Below are positions 12,782-26,200 of a DNA stretch of 64,000 nucleotides, in pieces (position 1 is the stretch's first letter; each line of letters begins with the position of its first letter). A program made the position numbers and the translations under genes. This DNA is from Klebsormidium nitens (taxonomy: Eukaryota > Streptophyta > Klebsormidiophyceae > Klebsormidiales > Klebsormidiaceae). Location: NCBI GenBank assembly GCA_000708835.1, contig DF237154.1, positions 62,001 through 126,000 on the forward strand. The letters run 5' to 3'. The notes below the pieces were generated by a model. The model was given only the letters and a program-made list of their open reading frames with translations. It was not told the DNA's origin and searched no databases.

Positions 12782-12937
12782 ATGTCCGAAGTTCATGCAG
12801 CCGTTAAGTTCGGGCCCCTTGACACAACCCGCCTTTTGTCCGGCAGCCGGCTAGATGTGTCAAAATCAAAGTTCGGGAACGCGGCCGCCGACGCCCTCAC
12901 TCAAATATTTTCTGGAAACGTCGCCGACGAAGTTTAG
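12782..12937 (+). CDS. Possible small prokaryote-like ORF (51 aa)
   Basis: An ATG at 12782 is preceded by AGGGAGG with a 6-nt spacer, a strong Shine-Dalgarno match. The frame runs to TAG at 12937 and encodes a short hydrophilic protein beginning MSEVHAAVKFG. I do not recognise it. The frame is open further upstream to 12632, so the SD-linked start is a choice. With the terminator-like hairpins 350 nt upstream, this suggests a fragment of bacterial, phage or organellar origin, or contamination in the assembly. It may equally be a chance ORF. Confidence 0.3.
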   Translation: MSEVHAAVKFGPLDTTRLLSGSRLDVSKSKFGNAAADALTQIFSGNVADEV

Positions 12938-13462
12938 GGCTCGCATTTGCGGTTGGCAGAGCGCAACAAATGCTAACCCCATCGGACGGTTCAAAGGCTT
13001 GAAGTTGAGGGCTGCCCCCATCGATCGACGGTTCAGAATTTTTGTTGAAGGGCCCGTGAGCGTGCGTACTGATTGAGAAATTTGACGTGCACGTAATCAC
13101 CAATCATGTAAGTGGTACAAGTATACTCAAAAGATGATCGAGGGCTCCTTCGATCCGTGCACGAAGATTATGCGCCGCAAGACAGTGACCGCCCTGGGGC
13201 TTGAATCACTCTGCACTACGAGATCTACATTTGGCATCTCGCCCAAAATTGTAAATTTTCATCCGGCTAGGACAATTTTAAGTGTCTTCAAAGCTACGAT
13301 GTCGGTCCCGTTAACGCCACCAAATCTGCATTTCCTTAGTACTTTGAAGCCAAACGCAATGCCGTCCAGTCACCGTAACACTGCCCAACCTTCGTGTCAG
13401 TCTTAACCTAGTCTTAACCTGTTCCTCCCTACTCACATCCAACGAGAGCCCAAATACTCCAC

Positions 13463-15878
13463 CTAGTTGGCGCTCCTGACCCCGTGCTTTATCTGACTCT
13501 CAATCGCGTGAGGGGGCCAATTTGTCCCGTAGAACTCTATCAACTTGGGATTCAGGTGATCCCTCCACGTCACGTGCCCGCGGCAAACCATGGCGCCGCA
13601 GCCGCACTGGGTGTCCTTGAACTCCTTGACGGACGTTTCGGAGATCATGTACTGTCCGTAATCGATGGTGATCTCCTCGTCCGGCTGGATGTCACGGCGC
13701 ACCACCATGTCGAAGGAACCGTTGTGGAAGCTGCAACAGAGAACAAGGTGGTAAGTACTTGTTCTCCGAAAGCTTGACCGAATGGAAGCACCACCTCCTT
13801 AGGTTGTTGGGGTCCGGTTGTAGACATCCGTCGGCCTCTTTAAGTAGGTTGCATCCTCCAGTGCTCTACATGACTCCCTCCTTGACCCCTTCCAAAAGTG
13901 AGCACTGATTCGTGAATAGCATTCTACATTCTCCGCGGTACAGACACGCCGAGTATACAGATTTGTGCGTGCAATCTTTGCCTCGAGTCTATTCAAACTG
14001 CTTGCTCGTCATTGCGTGAGAACTCTCTCAGAATGACATGCGAACAAGGCAACTCGCGAAGCATCAACCCAAAGTTTCATTCGTTAGCAGAACCGACCTT
14101 GTCACCGTTCTTCAGTTTCCTAAGCACAGCCGTAACATGCTGAAAGAACCCAAATTTGCAGACGTCTCAAGGTTCGAGTTTGGCCTGCGCATCAGATTTT
14201 GATTGCTCGAGGTCACTCACAGGACGTTCGGGTCGCAGCTATGGTTGACGAAAGCGCCGAAGTCCTCTGGCTGGCCCTGCTCGTCCAAACGGGGCGACAA
14301 AATCTCGGTCGCGCTGATCTGTAGACCGCAGACACAACACGTGAGCATAGTAAAATTGCCGCGAAAATGTTTAGAGCTTATTGTGGGCTTGTTAATCCAA
14401 ATGGTACGTCTTCGTGCCTTACTTCCATGAACGATCCTGTTTCGCGAACTCTAAATTCGCATCGTGTCGCGGAGCCGGGGAGAAAAGAAAATCCCAACCA
14501 TAACGGCCGAAAACGGTAGGTTTGTGAGCGAGGACCTCAAAGCAATTATCGTAATGGGGAAATTGTCGTCAACGAAGAAAGAGGATGGTGCGTTCTGCGC
14601 AAAATTGGAATTGACCCTGGTCAGAAGCGAAGAAGTCCATATGTACGAAGCAGTCGCTCGTGCAGCATCGCGGTCAAGGTCTGGCTTGCGGAAAATGGTG
14701 CCTCAATCTTCCTTTATCGCTTGAAGAAGCAGACACCCTTGCTTGACAACTTTCAAGAAGCCAAGGCTGGCGACTTCGCATTGCTCTGCCACCACAGAAA
14801 CAAGATACGACGCAGTCTACAAGATGCCCTTCTGTCATGCTTGCATTAGCGCAATTTTCAACGCCTAAATTTGTACGGAAAAGAGATTCACCTCTTGCGC
14901 GTGTCAGAACGGCGCTAGTGCAGGGAACGCCCCCTCAAGGAAGCGACCTCTATTCTGATCGAATCGTCGATTGCGGGAGTCAACACTCTGACTCAAGAAA
15001 ATCCGCCAGAAGGCCCAACGCCAGTGCAACAAACGCCAAAACATAAAAGCCATAAGATAGCGTTGATGTGATTGATTGTATCCACCCACCTGCGCACACC
15101 AATGCAGGAAGAGCATCTGCTTGTCAAGGGGCCACGTGTTGAGCGTAGGGATGTCCACGACTTCCCCCATGCCGTCCGCCATGAACTCCCCGTTGAAGTA
15201 CTTCTCGCCCTGCTTGATCAAGCGCGTCGCAAACAGGCCCTTCCCGCCCTTGTACTGCGGCTTGTCGCGCACCTCCGCGGCCGGGTGGATCCACTGGTAC
15301 CGCGGGTCGCGCTGCTTGTTCTGCGAAAATACGGTGACATCGAGGTTACAATACATAATTTTCTTGTTCAGCTTTTGCCTTCTTTCTCGCGCCAAGTCAC
15401 TTGCTTTGCGCAAGCGGGCAATGGACCAAGCGCGATCACACCTTCTGTACTGCTAGCTGTATCGCATTATAGCGCTTCGAATCCAGAATTTTCCTGTGAC
15501 AAAGAGGTTTGTTTTCAAGCTACTGCAGATTCAGCATGCGTCTTTGACCGGAAAAAGTAGAAGACTGAGGACAAGCGGGGTCCTCGAGAGGGATGAAGAC
15601 AGAGTGTCTCAGCAGAACATGCACCTGTGCCACTCAGGTCAGCATCAGCCCCTGGAATGTGAGCGTAGAGATAAGTCGACAACCGATTGGGACACCCCGC
15701 TCAGCACCCCCCTGAAATGCGTCTCATCTTCACCTCCTCAGTCCGTCAGCTAACAAAATGGAAGGCTTTCTGTGCAGCCGGACTTGGCGGTCGGCGCGCT
15801 GCTTCTCACCTCTTCCCAGTAGGAAGGCAGGCCCATCTTCTTGAGCTGCTCGGCATAATCGTCTGGGATCACCGGCAT
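13463..15878 (-). CDS. Compact SET-domain protein (putative lysine methyltransferase)
   Basis: Predicted to transfer a methyl group from S-adenosylmethionine to lysine on an unidentified protein. Exons, 5' to 3': 15878-15810, 15320-15090, 14318-14221, 13730-13463. Together they give 221 aa in one frame. The SET core is intact: GGKGLFATR at residues 48-56, FVNHSCDPNV at 123-132 (the pseudoknot and SAM-binding motif) and EEITIDYG at 151-158 with the catalytic-region Tyr157. A post-SET-like Cys cluster follows, CGCGAMVC at 175-182. The ATG at 15878 lies six bases inside an apparent exon that has an acceptor at 15885, so a further upstream exon is possible. No other domain is visible, so it is a stand-alone SET protein. 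It is convergent with the ATP-grasp gene. Substrate (histone or other) cannot be told. Confidence 0.85.
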
Positions 15879-15884
15879 TTTGAA

Positions 15885-18800
15885 CTGCACACAGCATAAG
15901 CGAGAAACGAGTCAGATGTCAGCTGCCCATCAGGGGGCAGCTCCCAACAAAGAACACGAATGATACTAAATAGTCTTAGAGCCCATGAACAGGTGGCCGA
16001 CCTTTAGATATAAAGCAGCCTTTCACCAGATTCGCTGTCGCAGAAGACGCCTGCTGATTGAATACTGAGTCAGGCTAGTTCAATAACAGGGAGCGGGGGA
16101 GGCACCTAGCGAAGGCTTATGTTGTGCATTTTTAGAGGAGGCGAAATGCTTGAGTGGGTCTCACCAAGCGTCTGACAATGCGAAATCAGAAGCTATCTCG
16201 AGACCCTTCTTCTCTTGTGGGCTTCGACGTTCGAAAGAGGTTACAAGCCCGAAATTATGTTTTTCTACGATGGCAACACCTTAGCTACCTGTGCTTTTCA
16301 CCAGCTCCAAGTTCTTCATGTTTTCGTTCACTCACCGAGGCAGTTTCTGCGGAAGCCATGCTTGCTGTTATAGTTCGTTTCAGCTCTGGACGTACACGTG
16401 TCTTTCTCGGCAAGGAAGTGACCTGAGCCTGATTGGCTTGCCGTTTGTGGATGCCTTGGAGAAGAGGACTAGTTGGAAAGCACACAGGCCTGCAGAGCAC
16501 AAACAAACAGCTCAGAAGACGGAGACAACGGGGTTCCTAAGATGACAGGAGCTTGCAAGCCATTTCAATTCGTGAAGAGAAGTTGTAGCGAGATATACAA
16601 TCACTCGTTGTCATTCTCCTTCGAGGTAAGTCTTTTACGACTGGTATGGAAAGCAGGGCAAAGGGCTTGAACTAAGCAGATGTCAATTCCTTCTCCTGGA
16701 CAACCTTCTGCATGTACATATTTAGCATTTTTCCTCCCTGTGAACACTTCGTTTGGCCCCTTCTCTACCAAGATATGTTATCAGTCTGTTTCTACTATAT
16801 TGCCAATACCTTCAAAATTGTCCCTTTTAGCCAGATCTCTGAAACATGGTTCTGGAAAAAGGCTTTCAAAATTCTTGGAAACACGACTGGCTGAGGCATG
16901 CAATTCCATAAGGAAGGCTGCATAACAAAGTCATCATGTAGAGTCTGCTTCACTCAGACCCAGGTCATTGTTAGCTGAAAACCGATTGCAAACAACGACT
17001 CAGGCTTCACATAGCATCGAAATTACCAACTGGACCATGTTAATGTACGGATTCAGACCTTCCGTATTGACAGAAATTCTCAAAAACAAGGGAGCAGAGC
17101 GGGATCCAGAAGGTAGCTCAAATGAAACAAAGGAGCCGCCCGCCTACCACCACCAAGAAGAAAGTTTTGCTCATACGTTGTGCTTGCCATCATGCTCCCC
17201 TAACGCTACCACCCAAAACTTCCACTCTGAGCTCAGATGATGGACGTTAAAACCAATGGGTTGCTGTGCCGGGTCAGAGGTTCTAACATCCGCTCAGCTC
17301 TAGAAACATATGAACTAGATAGAGCTGCTTTGAAACTCACAGCCTGGGGCACCATTGTAAGGCGTGTGCCATTACTTGCGTGTATAGCGCCCTTTATACT
17401 GCCACCACAATCAAAAAGTGCTTTTCAGAACCAAGTCACGGATGGGCCAAGTGCTACAGGCGCTCGAAGACTATGCATAAAAGAACATGAGTGCCTTTGT
17501 GGTTCGGCCGACACACACCGAACTTCAAATGTAAGTTTCCGCCAAACTGATACGAGGTGGCTCTGCGCGCCAATCGTCAGAGTCAAGCACGCTGACGTAC
17601 TCCAACGCAGACGCATCCACCTACGACCGGATGAGTGAGTGCATAGTCTCGCGCTGAGTGATTAGGAGTGAAGAGGTCAACCAACAAAGAGACCTGCCAA
17701 TGCTGATTTAAAAGGTAAGAGATCGGAGCTCACTTGAACCTGTTGAGGTGCTTTGTTGGTGGTGGTGGCCGATCTAGCAGCTGAAAGGCGCTTCTGAATG
17801 TGGACCTGGCATTGTAAGCATGGCATTCATTTAGCTGCTAAGAGAAAGTGCTGAAGGTGGCGGATCAGTCACTCAGTGCTGGACTTTCATACCATGTATG
17901 TCGAGGAAACTCTGGCGGCCTTACTGAGAAGAATGTATGCAATCAGATTGTTGAAAGGCTAGACTGATTCCTGATCCTTCAAAATAAGGAATGGCATTGT
18001 TATCCATTTCGGGGGTGCAGACCACCCAGACCCTTAGTCAAGAAGAAGTTTGGATTACATTGTCAACTGAACAGGAGCTGACCATAGAACGGGACTGGCA
18101 TCCCAAGATTGCCTGAGATGTGCATCAAAGAAGCTTTTGCATTGTAGGACCGACAGGGAATGCTGTAAAGAGAACTTCTAAACGACCCTGTACGAGCAGC
18201 TCACTGTAGGCACCAAGATGCCTTACCTGCAAGAAGCGGCCAGCGAGCTTCGTGCCTCTCGGGTGTCTCTGTCAATGCCACGCAAAGGCTGCTTCACAAT
18301 TTGCTTCCCAGTGCTGAGGCTTCAGGTGATTGAAATGCTACTGCTCCTGCAACTTCAAGGTGAAGTGCAAATTCTGCCAGTGCTGAATAGGAACGCTTCA
18401 ATGCTTCGTTTTGTTGAACGCCCCTTGCATGACAAAGAAAGTTCACTGTTCAGGCCCTTCTTTCTCGGCCAGATTCTGGAATCTGCATTGTCGTCGAGCT
18501 TGTCTGCCGGATGTGACGATCAAGGGGCCGTTCAGTACCCGGTTCCACTTTCTTCCGACAAGCTCCCAACCGGTCAGCGCTCAGCAGCACTCCGGTCGAC
18601 AGCGCGCGCGCGGTCACACGTTGTAGGAGTGGGGGCTACCAGCCTACCGGTAATTGGCTTGCCTTTCTAGGCAACCCGAAGGATTCGTACACGGATTTGC
18701 TCGATTTCGCCGTATGCGGGGCGGCGCGCCCCGGGCGATTTCGGCCGGTTCGACGTCGAAATCCTAGATTCTGCTCCCCGAAATAGGCAAATAGGGCGCA

Positions 18801-20218
18801 AATGGTTTGCAGTCTGGGCCTCGGGAGCAAAGCGGCGTAGCAGGTGGATTATCGAAGTTTTCCGTTTCGATAGTTGCTGTGCCAAACCGTAAGGAAAGGA
18901 AATAGCCCAATTGTCCATGACACTGGGCACCGACGTGGGAACGTTCGATAAGGTGCAACACTCGGTGCTCCGCAAAATTCGGCTAGGCTCCGCGCTTTAC
19001 GGTTCGTGACCCTGGGTTAGCGCCAAGAACTCTTTTTCGGCACAAAAAGACATGCAAGTCCCCTACTCCCAAGTGTTAGTAGTTACGCGATCGCTCACCC
19101 GGTCGGTATCGGATACAAAACCGGCGACCGACTCAGGCAAGCCACGGTCCCCCGCAGGGGGACAGATCGGTTCACCGCTTGTTCCCGCCGCTCCCGGGAT
19201 GATTCTTGTTTCAACCGGGCTGGTGGGCAATGAGCATGTACGTACCCCCGGCAGTCCATTCCGCCCAACGTTACGTTTCATTTATGACGAGTACTGGTTG
19301 TTTGAAGTGGATTATAGCTTATGAACAGGCATTGTCAGGGCCACCATAATGGCCCCATCATTCATGCGAGGCATTGCATATGGCCAGTTGTCTTCGAGGA
19401 GAGTTCTGCTTTGTGCTCTGACGACCTGACTCTGCCCTCGAAAGGATTTATTATGCACAGCTAGAGCGCGAACCTGTAGCAAACGCCTCATGGGCAACTA
19501 GCATCTCAAAGAAAGACAAGGGAAGAAGTGACCAGCTGATGGGCGCGCAGATCTAATTTCTCAGCTCAGTCTGCCAGCACCCTGACAGAACATTTCCCTC
19601 TGGGCGTCACTTCAAACCCTCCTCTTGGTTGGTCACAATACTCCCGCACCTGGGAAAGCAGGTTCGCCAAAATTGCGAGGTCAGTTAATGCATACCTCAT
19701 CTCCACTTTATCATGGCATAGTGCAATGTGGTTGTTGCACCTTCGGTGAACTTTGTGATTCTTTGAAATAATCCCAATCTGAGATTGTTTCCGTTTGCAT
19801 TTGACCGCTGATCGCCAAGTCTTCTGTGCCAGCTGATCAGGCGGCTATGGATTTTCCGACATTGAGAGACTGATTTTTTGGTTTTCTTCCATTCATCCTT
19901 CCGCCTCAAGTGGGGAACTCTGCTGTAAGAAGTTGGAGATGTTTGCTGGCTCCTTTTCAGACAGACTTCATTTTTCACAAAATCGCTGCAAATTGCTAAG
20001 GTCACACGGTGAAAAGTAGCTGGTTACCTGGGTAGTGCCAAGACCCTTCAGCGAGCATATCAGAAGGTCATAGGGCGCAGCATTAGGATCACTTCATCAT
20101 GCTAATTTGATGAGACGGCTTCTCGCTAGATTCAAAGAGCTTGGTTAAATGCTTTTGAATTTAGAGGGTTCTTTAGAAGAGGCTGTGGCCTTTATCTCAT
20201 CTGCGATCGTTCTTGCAG
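15885..20218. other. 4.3-kb intergenic region, nothing firmly coding
   Basis: This lies between the divergent SET gene and Rieske oxygenase gene, so it must contain both promoters. Open frames here (for example 18218-18670 +) show no family motifs and no convincing splice borders. The stretch 18600-19300 is richer in CpG-type words than its flanks and could be a decayed insertion; no terminal repeats were found. No tRNA-like cloverleaf was recognised. Confidence 0.35.
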
Positions 20219-23200
20219 ATGGCGGTGTCACAATCCCTTCTCCAGAGCAGAGCAATGTCCTCTGCCTTGGCCAGCATTTCTCCTAGTTTAGCCAGCTCAA
20301 AGCACAGGTGGGCAGGCCAAAGTCAAAACGCAGCCCCTACTGCTGAATGCATGTCAAGCGCTCGTGTTCTAATGTCAAACCTTGGGGTTTTCTTGCCGTC
20401 AAGAGCAAGAGAGACACAAAGGGGGACAGGGAAAGAGAGCGAGTGTGTGTTTGATTTGATCATCCTCGTTTGATGTACCCCTCCTGCCACCACTCAACTC
20501 GTGCTCCGAAGTTTCATAGTTTTCCAGGAAGGACTAGTGCAGATCTTGTTTTGTCTTCAGGGGCGAACCAGGTTATGGAGAGCCACAAAACCAGCTGAGG
20601 ACACTGATTATGAAGAGCTCCACAGGGGTGTTCCAATCAGGTGCTTGGAGTAGGTTCAATCATTCCAGTGCCAGTTACTGTCCTCCTTCGCATCTCAGGC
20701 TCCCCTTAAAAAGCATATCTGGGCGTTTTACAGGTTTGCTTCTTCAGCCTTCGTTGGGGAGGGCTTATCTCACGCAAAGCTTGGCAAAGACGCCTTGCCC
20801 CGGCATGTAGAAGAGGGGCCGGCCAGAATTCAGGCCGTGATGGAATCAACGGAACAACAGGTACGCCTTTGTATATGCTCATGAATAGTGTTAAGCCAGC
20901 AGGGATATAGTATTGAAAAGAAAAGAATGGTGCAAGGATTGTTCTTCTTATCTCGGTTTTGGCTGTCTGCTCTTTGGTATGACCTGCTTCCAAGCTGGTT
21001 TGTAAGTGTCATAGCTTCTTGCTGTTTCTTGTAGATCCAAGGTTGCAGATCTCAGACCTCAGCAAAGCCTCCATGGAAAGACAAAGGAGAATCTTCAAAA
21101 GTCCTTCTGCCTGAGGAAGTCCATATAGGTACTCTAGGAGACTTCTTTCTAAGTGGTGCAGCAATCAGAGCAACGCCTCGCTTAATATCATTTGCGACAG
21201 GAACCTGCGCGCCTGGCTGTCAGGGCAAAGAAGATGTGAGGAGCAGCCTCGAGAACCTTAACGCAGAGGATGAGATATGAAAGCTCTGCCCTATGCGAAT
21301 GCCCACGCATCAGGAGCTGACTCCACCGAGTATCTTGTCACATTCTTGACCTTCCATTAAATCGTTCAAACTTTCTTCCCAGCTCAGGAACCTGGAGCGA
21401 GCGCTCAAGGCCTTCCCGAGCGCCTCATCAGACAAGCCCCCTGTCTCCAGCACGTGGGATCCCAAGCTTCCCCTGGACGAAGGCAGCTGCCCCCCTCGGG
21501 CTTGGTACACCGAGCGAGACGTCTTCGAGCTGGAAAGGAACTCAGTGTTTGCAAACAGGTGGCAGGCAGTGGGTGAGCCATTCCAGGGGCTTGGTGTTTC
21601 GGGCTTCATGCTTAGAAGATTCTACGTGTCTTTCTTGGAAAGGTGTCAGGTTCCTCTGGAGCCAAATTCATGGACATGGAAGCCCGCTTTCGAACTAGAT
21701 TCTTTGTTCGTCGTTATATCATCGAATGCATGACAAAAGCAGGCTGGAATATCCGGAAGTAGCGCTGTCAGAACGCTGTTCTGGTGTACTTGGCCCCAGC
21801 ATCCGTGGTTAAGCTTTATCTTACGTAAGAAGAATTGGCCGAGCTTCAGGCCGCTTTCTGGTATTTCTCCTCTCTGTGAACTGAGACGAATATAAGGCCG
21901 CACGAAAATAAGTATGCCATCAGCAAGAGCAGTCTGTTTTGGTCCTCATAACGCTGTCAAGGAGTCTGGACATCCGCAGTTTAAAGAGGAGGTTGACATC
22001 GGTTACTGGCCCTAGTTCTGTAGACGTTCTGAGAGTCACATGCATCCTGATTCTCTGCTCTTTGAGAACGAACAACGACCGTCTCTCGTGATCAGTCCTC
22101 TATCCTGCTCTCGAATTGAGGTCTATTCTTGCCCGTTCATTGGATGTGTTGCAGCTTGTTTCTGCAACGGCACTGCTCATCCACGTTCGCAGATTCGTCT
22201 GAGCTCAATCGTTCTTCAATGTGCCAGGGCCTTCCGAGAAAGTGAAGGAACCGGGGGCCTTCTTCTCCGGCAGGTGAGAGATCAACCTCGTTTCAAACCC
22301 CCCTGCAATTGGTTTTCAACTGAAGCACCTTGCTTGTCAAACAGTATTCGCTGTGCCTTTTGTGTTCAGTACTGTTGGTCAACTCGTTCTCAGAACCAGG
22401 AACGGAATGTTTCTGAGGTTGTAATCATCAAAACGGGTGCTTCGTAGGCAGCACTTGACTATCGACTTTTGGGACGTCCACGCTTTTAGGCGCCTTTTTC
22501 TGTCACGCTCGACCTTGCCCCCGGTCGCAGCTTGCTTATTTTGAAGGGCATCGACAACTCGACAAGGATTGCAGGGCGGCGACTCTGCATCCACGGTTGC
22601 TATGAGATAGAAGCACGTCGGGGAAAAACGCCGAACTCAAAGGTGGCAAACGTGCTTGAGTCACCTCTAAGGTCCAAAACAGCCCGTCTAAGCAAAGTCT
22701 GTTGGGTGTGCAGTTTCATGGGCCTTCAGTTCTTGGTGTGCCGAACGCTCCAGGGCGAGCTGAAAGCGTTCTCCAACACGTGCCGCCACAAGGGAACCGT
22801 CATCGCACAGGGGGAGGGCACCTGCCGCAACTTCGTCTGCCCCTTCCACGTGAGCCGTCCAATCGGTGGCGCTGTGCATGGAGATCTCACTTCTGATTCA
22901 GAAGCGAAGACCGATCCGGACGAGCTTAGCCGTTGGGGTTTGCTTCTTTCCGTCTCGTAGTCTTGTTGAGGAGCCTCTCAAAAGTGATTTGTGTCTAGCA
23001 TTGTGCCGTCAGTCAAGAGTGGGGTGTAGGTTCGATCGGCTTTTGCAGAGAGACAACCAGAACAGGTCTTGAGTTTAGGTCTTTTAGGTTTTCTTAAAGA
23101 ACCCGACTTTCCAGTCTGCCGCCTTCAGAGAATGACAAGGACATGTGGTTCGGGAGTCGGTGATGCAATAAAGATGGTTTGGAAGGGTCAGCCAAGTCCC

Positions 23201-26200
23201 GTTCAGATTGAGCAAGAGATCGGAACGGGCTTTGCACGGACCAAGATCGAGCCTACTCTTTTCCCGAGTATTTTCTGCCTCAAGCAGAACAAGTTATGAG
23301 GAAGCTATGCCGACCTTCTAGGTTCAACCCTTTCCCTCTCCCGAAAGCCGCTCGCGCAAAAAGACTCCATGCACCCAAAGTGTCGAACTCTATGACGTGC
23401 CAAGGTGACTTCAATACGTCTGGGTAGCTTCACTTATAATCGTATCTAAGAGAAGCCAAAATCTTGACGTCACTGCGTGGCCAGGAATGAATCGTTCTCT
23501 TCGCTCTGTGTTGCTTCAGGCCTGGACGTACAACCTGGACGGCTCTCTCATCGGCTCGAAGCACCACAAGCACATGAAGGACTTCAACCCCGAGGTACGT
23601 TTAGTGCCAGTACTATGGCTAAGCATCGTGCGGTCCTTCATAGTCATGAAGAGCGAGCATGACCTTTTCAACAAAGGGAGCATTCCATAGCTTCTGATGA
23701 GTGGCTTATGTATGCTTAGCTCTCAACTCTTTCGGGCCACATCGACTGACAGAAAGTGCAGATCCGTCCGTTTAGTTTAGGACGTTTCGAGAACTGCCCT
23801 CGAGCCGTTTCTGTGCTGTGAATCGGGCGCAAAAAGATCTTATGCGAGCACAAGAGTCCTATACAGTCTCAGCCGGCCCTCTCTCTGTTTTTCCTGACGA
23901 CGCTGTTCAAGGCTCCGGCCCTCGTTGCAGTGGTTTGGTTCAGCTCACGAATAGTTGCTGTCATCCCATGTATGAGGGCTTTGCAAGAGCACAGGCCTCG
24001 TCCATTTCTGCGGCACGTCAATCAGCTTGTGCCACGTCCCGCAGGAGCACAGCCTCTTACCGCTTGACGTGGCCATCGCGGGACCGTGGATTTTGGTGCG
24101 GATGCCCAACTGGGGGAACAAGGCGCCCGCCAGCCCGGTCTACGTCAACGACGAGATGGCGCAAAATTGGCCCACCTCCAACGGTAAGCCTGTACTGCAG
24201 GAGCTCTCTTAAAGTTCTCCTCTTCTTAATTCCAAAAAAAGTTGTATTGCTATGAGAGTGGGAATCAGTAAGAGGGCGGTACACGTCTGGAGTATCTGTC
24301 CGCTTAGCCGACTATGTCGTGGGGAACAAGTGGAAGCTCCAGTGGCAAAGCTGAAACAGGCCGGTTATGAAGCTGTGTGGCCGAGAGATTTGCAAGGATT
24401 GCCCTTGCGGGGGAAGCGTTGCGGGACGAGTCCATCAGCTAGCAGATATGCTTTTAATAGGAAACAGCATCATCAACTGTACCCTGCCGATTAAGTACCA
24501 GGGCCAACAACAACTGGAGTTGCATATTGAAGGGCGACGTCGGTTCCTGCCGGCCCTGGTTCCTTGCTATACTGGAGGCAGCGACGAACGGCTACTCGAA
24601 CCTTTGGCGACGTCAGTACGTGACGTCAGCCTGACGCCATTGCATCCGTTGGCTCTGGCAGGGACTGCGGACTCGCGGGCGGTGCAGGAGTGGGTTGGGG
24701 AGGCAGCGGGGCTGCTGACGCACCACCGCGTCATCTCGGGCGAGTACAAGTACATGAAGCGCCTCGAGTACGACATCGGATGCAACTGGAAGGTGGGCAT
24801 GCTATCCTTTGGTATTTTGCGGGCAGACCATTCTCGAGCGACACATTTTGATGTGAAGCTACACCCGAGCCCGAAATGTCGTGGAGCCGTCCAAATGCTT
24901 TGTCGTGCGCTGCCTTCAGAAAGCAGAGGATGCATCTGAGCCTTTCAAAGCTAGAAATATTCAACTGGCCCAGCCTTCTCCTTGCACGGAATATTGGACT
25001 TTGAATGCAGGATTGTTTCTTAGAGGCCCCGGCTCAATTAGCGCAAAGAGCACTCGTGACCTTGCTCGTGTCATCTGGAGCTCTAATCTGCTGTGCGCAG
25101 AAATGTTTGGAAGCACCGTTTCAGGGTTTTACGATTTCAGGGCCGCCCAGTGGTTAGTCGTCGTGCTCTTGGCCAATGGGTCAGGAAATGGCCCGAGCTC
25201 TCTGTCACGACTGAATTGTCGACAGTGTGGTTCCCTGTCTTTAGCTTTCGCTTGTTTACTTGGTGCAGGCATACATTGACAACTACCTGGATGGGGGGTA
25301 CCACATACCGTACAACCACAAGGAGCTCGCGGCCTCCGTTGACATTGACACTTACACCACCACGGTAAGGCGGCCAATCTTGCTTAGTTTATCTAATTCC
25401 ATTAGCAGGAGTCACCATTGTGAAATGTGAAGTCGCTGACACGCTTCATCGAGTTTGCTCACAAGCATCATCCGACTCGCATCCCAACCGGACTTTTGTC
25501 TGATGTCTTAATCCATCCGCACAACTAGCGCCGGAGAATGTGTGGACGCCCCTTCGTCGTGATGAGTTAGAGTACCGCCGTATCGATCTCCAAAGAGAGC
25601 TAGGGGTCTGATAATTTCTCTCAAGCGGAAACGTCAATTGCTTTATGCATGACGTCTCTTTGCGGGCCCAATTAAGGTGCCTGATGCTTGAGAACTGAGA
25701 CAGGGCTTCGTAGAGAGTCCTTTGTTGGAAGAGCTCGCGCTTATAGGGCCTAGCTGGTACCCACTCAAAGCAGAAAAGCTGATCCCGTATTGCTGGAAGC
25801 TTCGACCTCGAGTCGGGCTGTTTTCACCTTTGCTCCGATCTTCCAACAGGGACTTGTTCTGCTTTCTCCAAAACAATATCAAACGGTGAACCTCGAGAAG
25901 TCGGATCCATTCTAAGCCAGGGTTATTTCTCGCCACGTGGCGTGCAGTGCTTCTCCAAGGGCACGTTCCAGACGGTGGACGTCCGCAAGGTGGACGAGAT
26001 CCGCGCAGACGCCCCGCAGGAGCTGTACACCCTGGTCTACCCTAACCTCCTCATTAACCGGTGCGCTGACCACTTTCTAAAGTCAATGACATTTGTTACG
26101 AAGTCTACTGGCGTTGTCTTCTTCGGCCTGCAATGAGCAGCGTTGTCGAGTTCGAGCATCAAAATGCTCTTTGGAGGGAATCCGCCGGATGTATTGGAAA

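Larger units (their letters stand above)
11773..13462. other. Convergent intergenic region with a prokaryote-like patch
   Basis: This lies between the stop of the ATP-grasp gene and the stop of the minus-strand SET gene. No eukaryotic gene is seen. The middle (about 12370-12940) is annotated separately because it holds terminator-like hairpins and a small open frame with a Shine-Dalgarno-like leader. A short tandem of TCTTAACCT lies at about 13402-13422. Confidence 0.5.

Noticed and set aside
18218-18670. 150-codon plus-strand open frame as a gene
   Set aside because: No motif, no matching splice partners and low-complexity composition.
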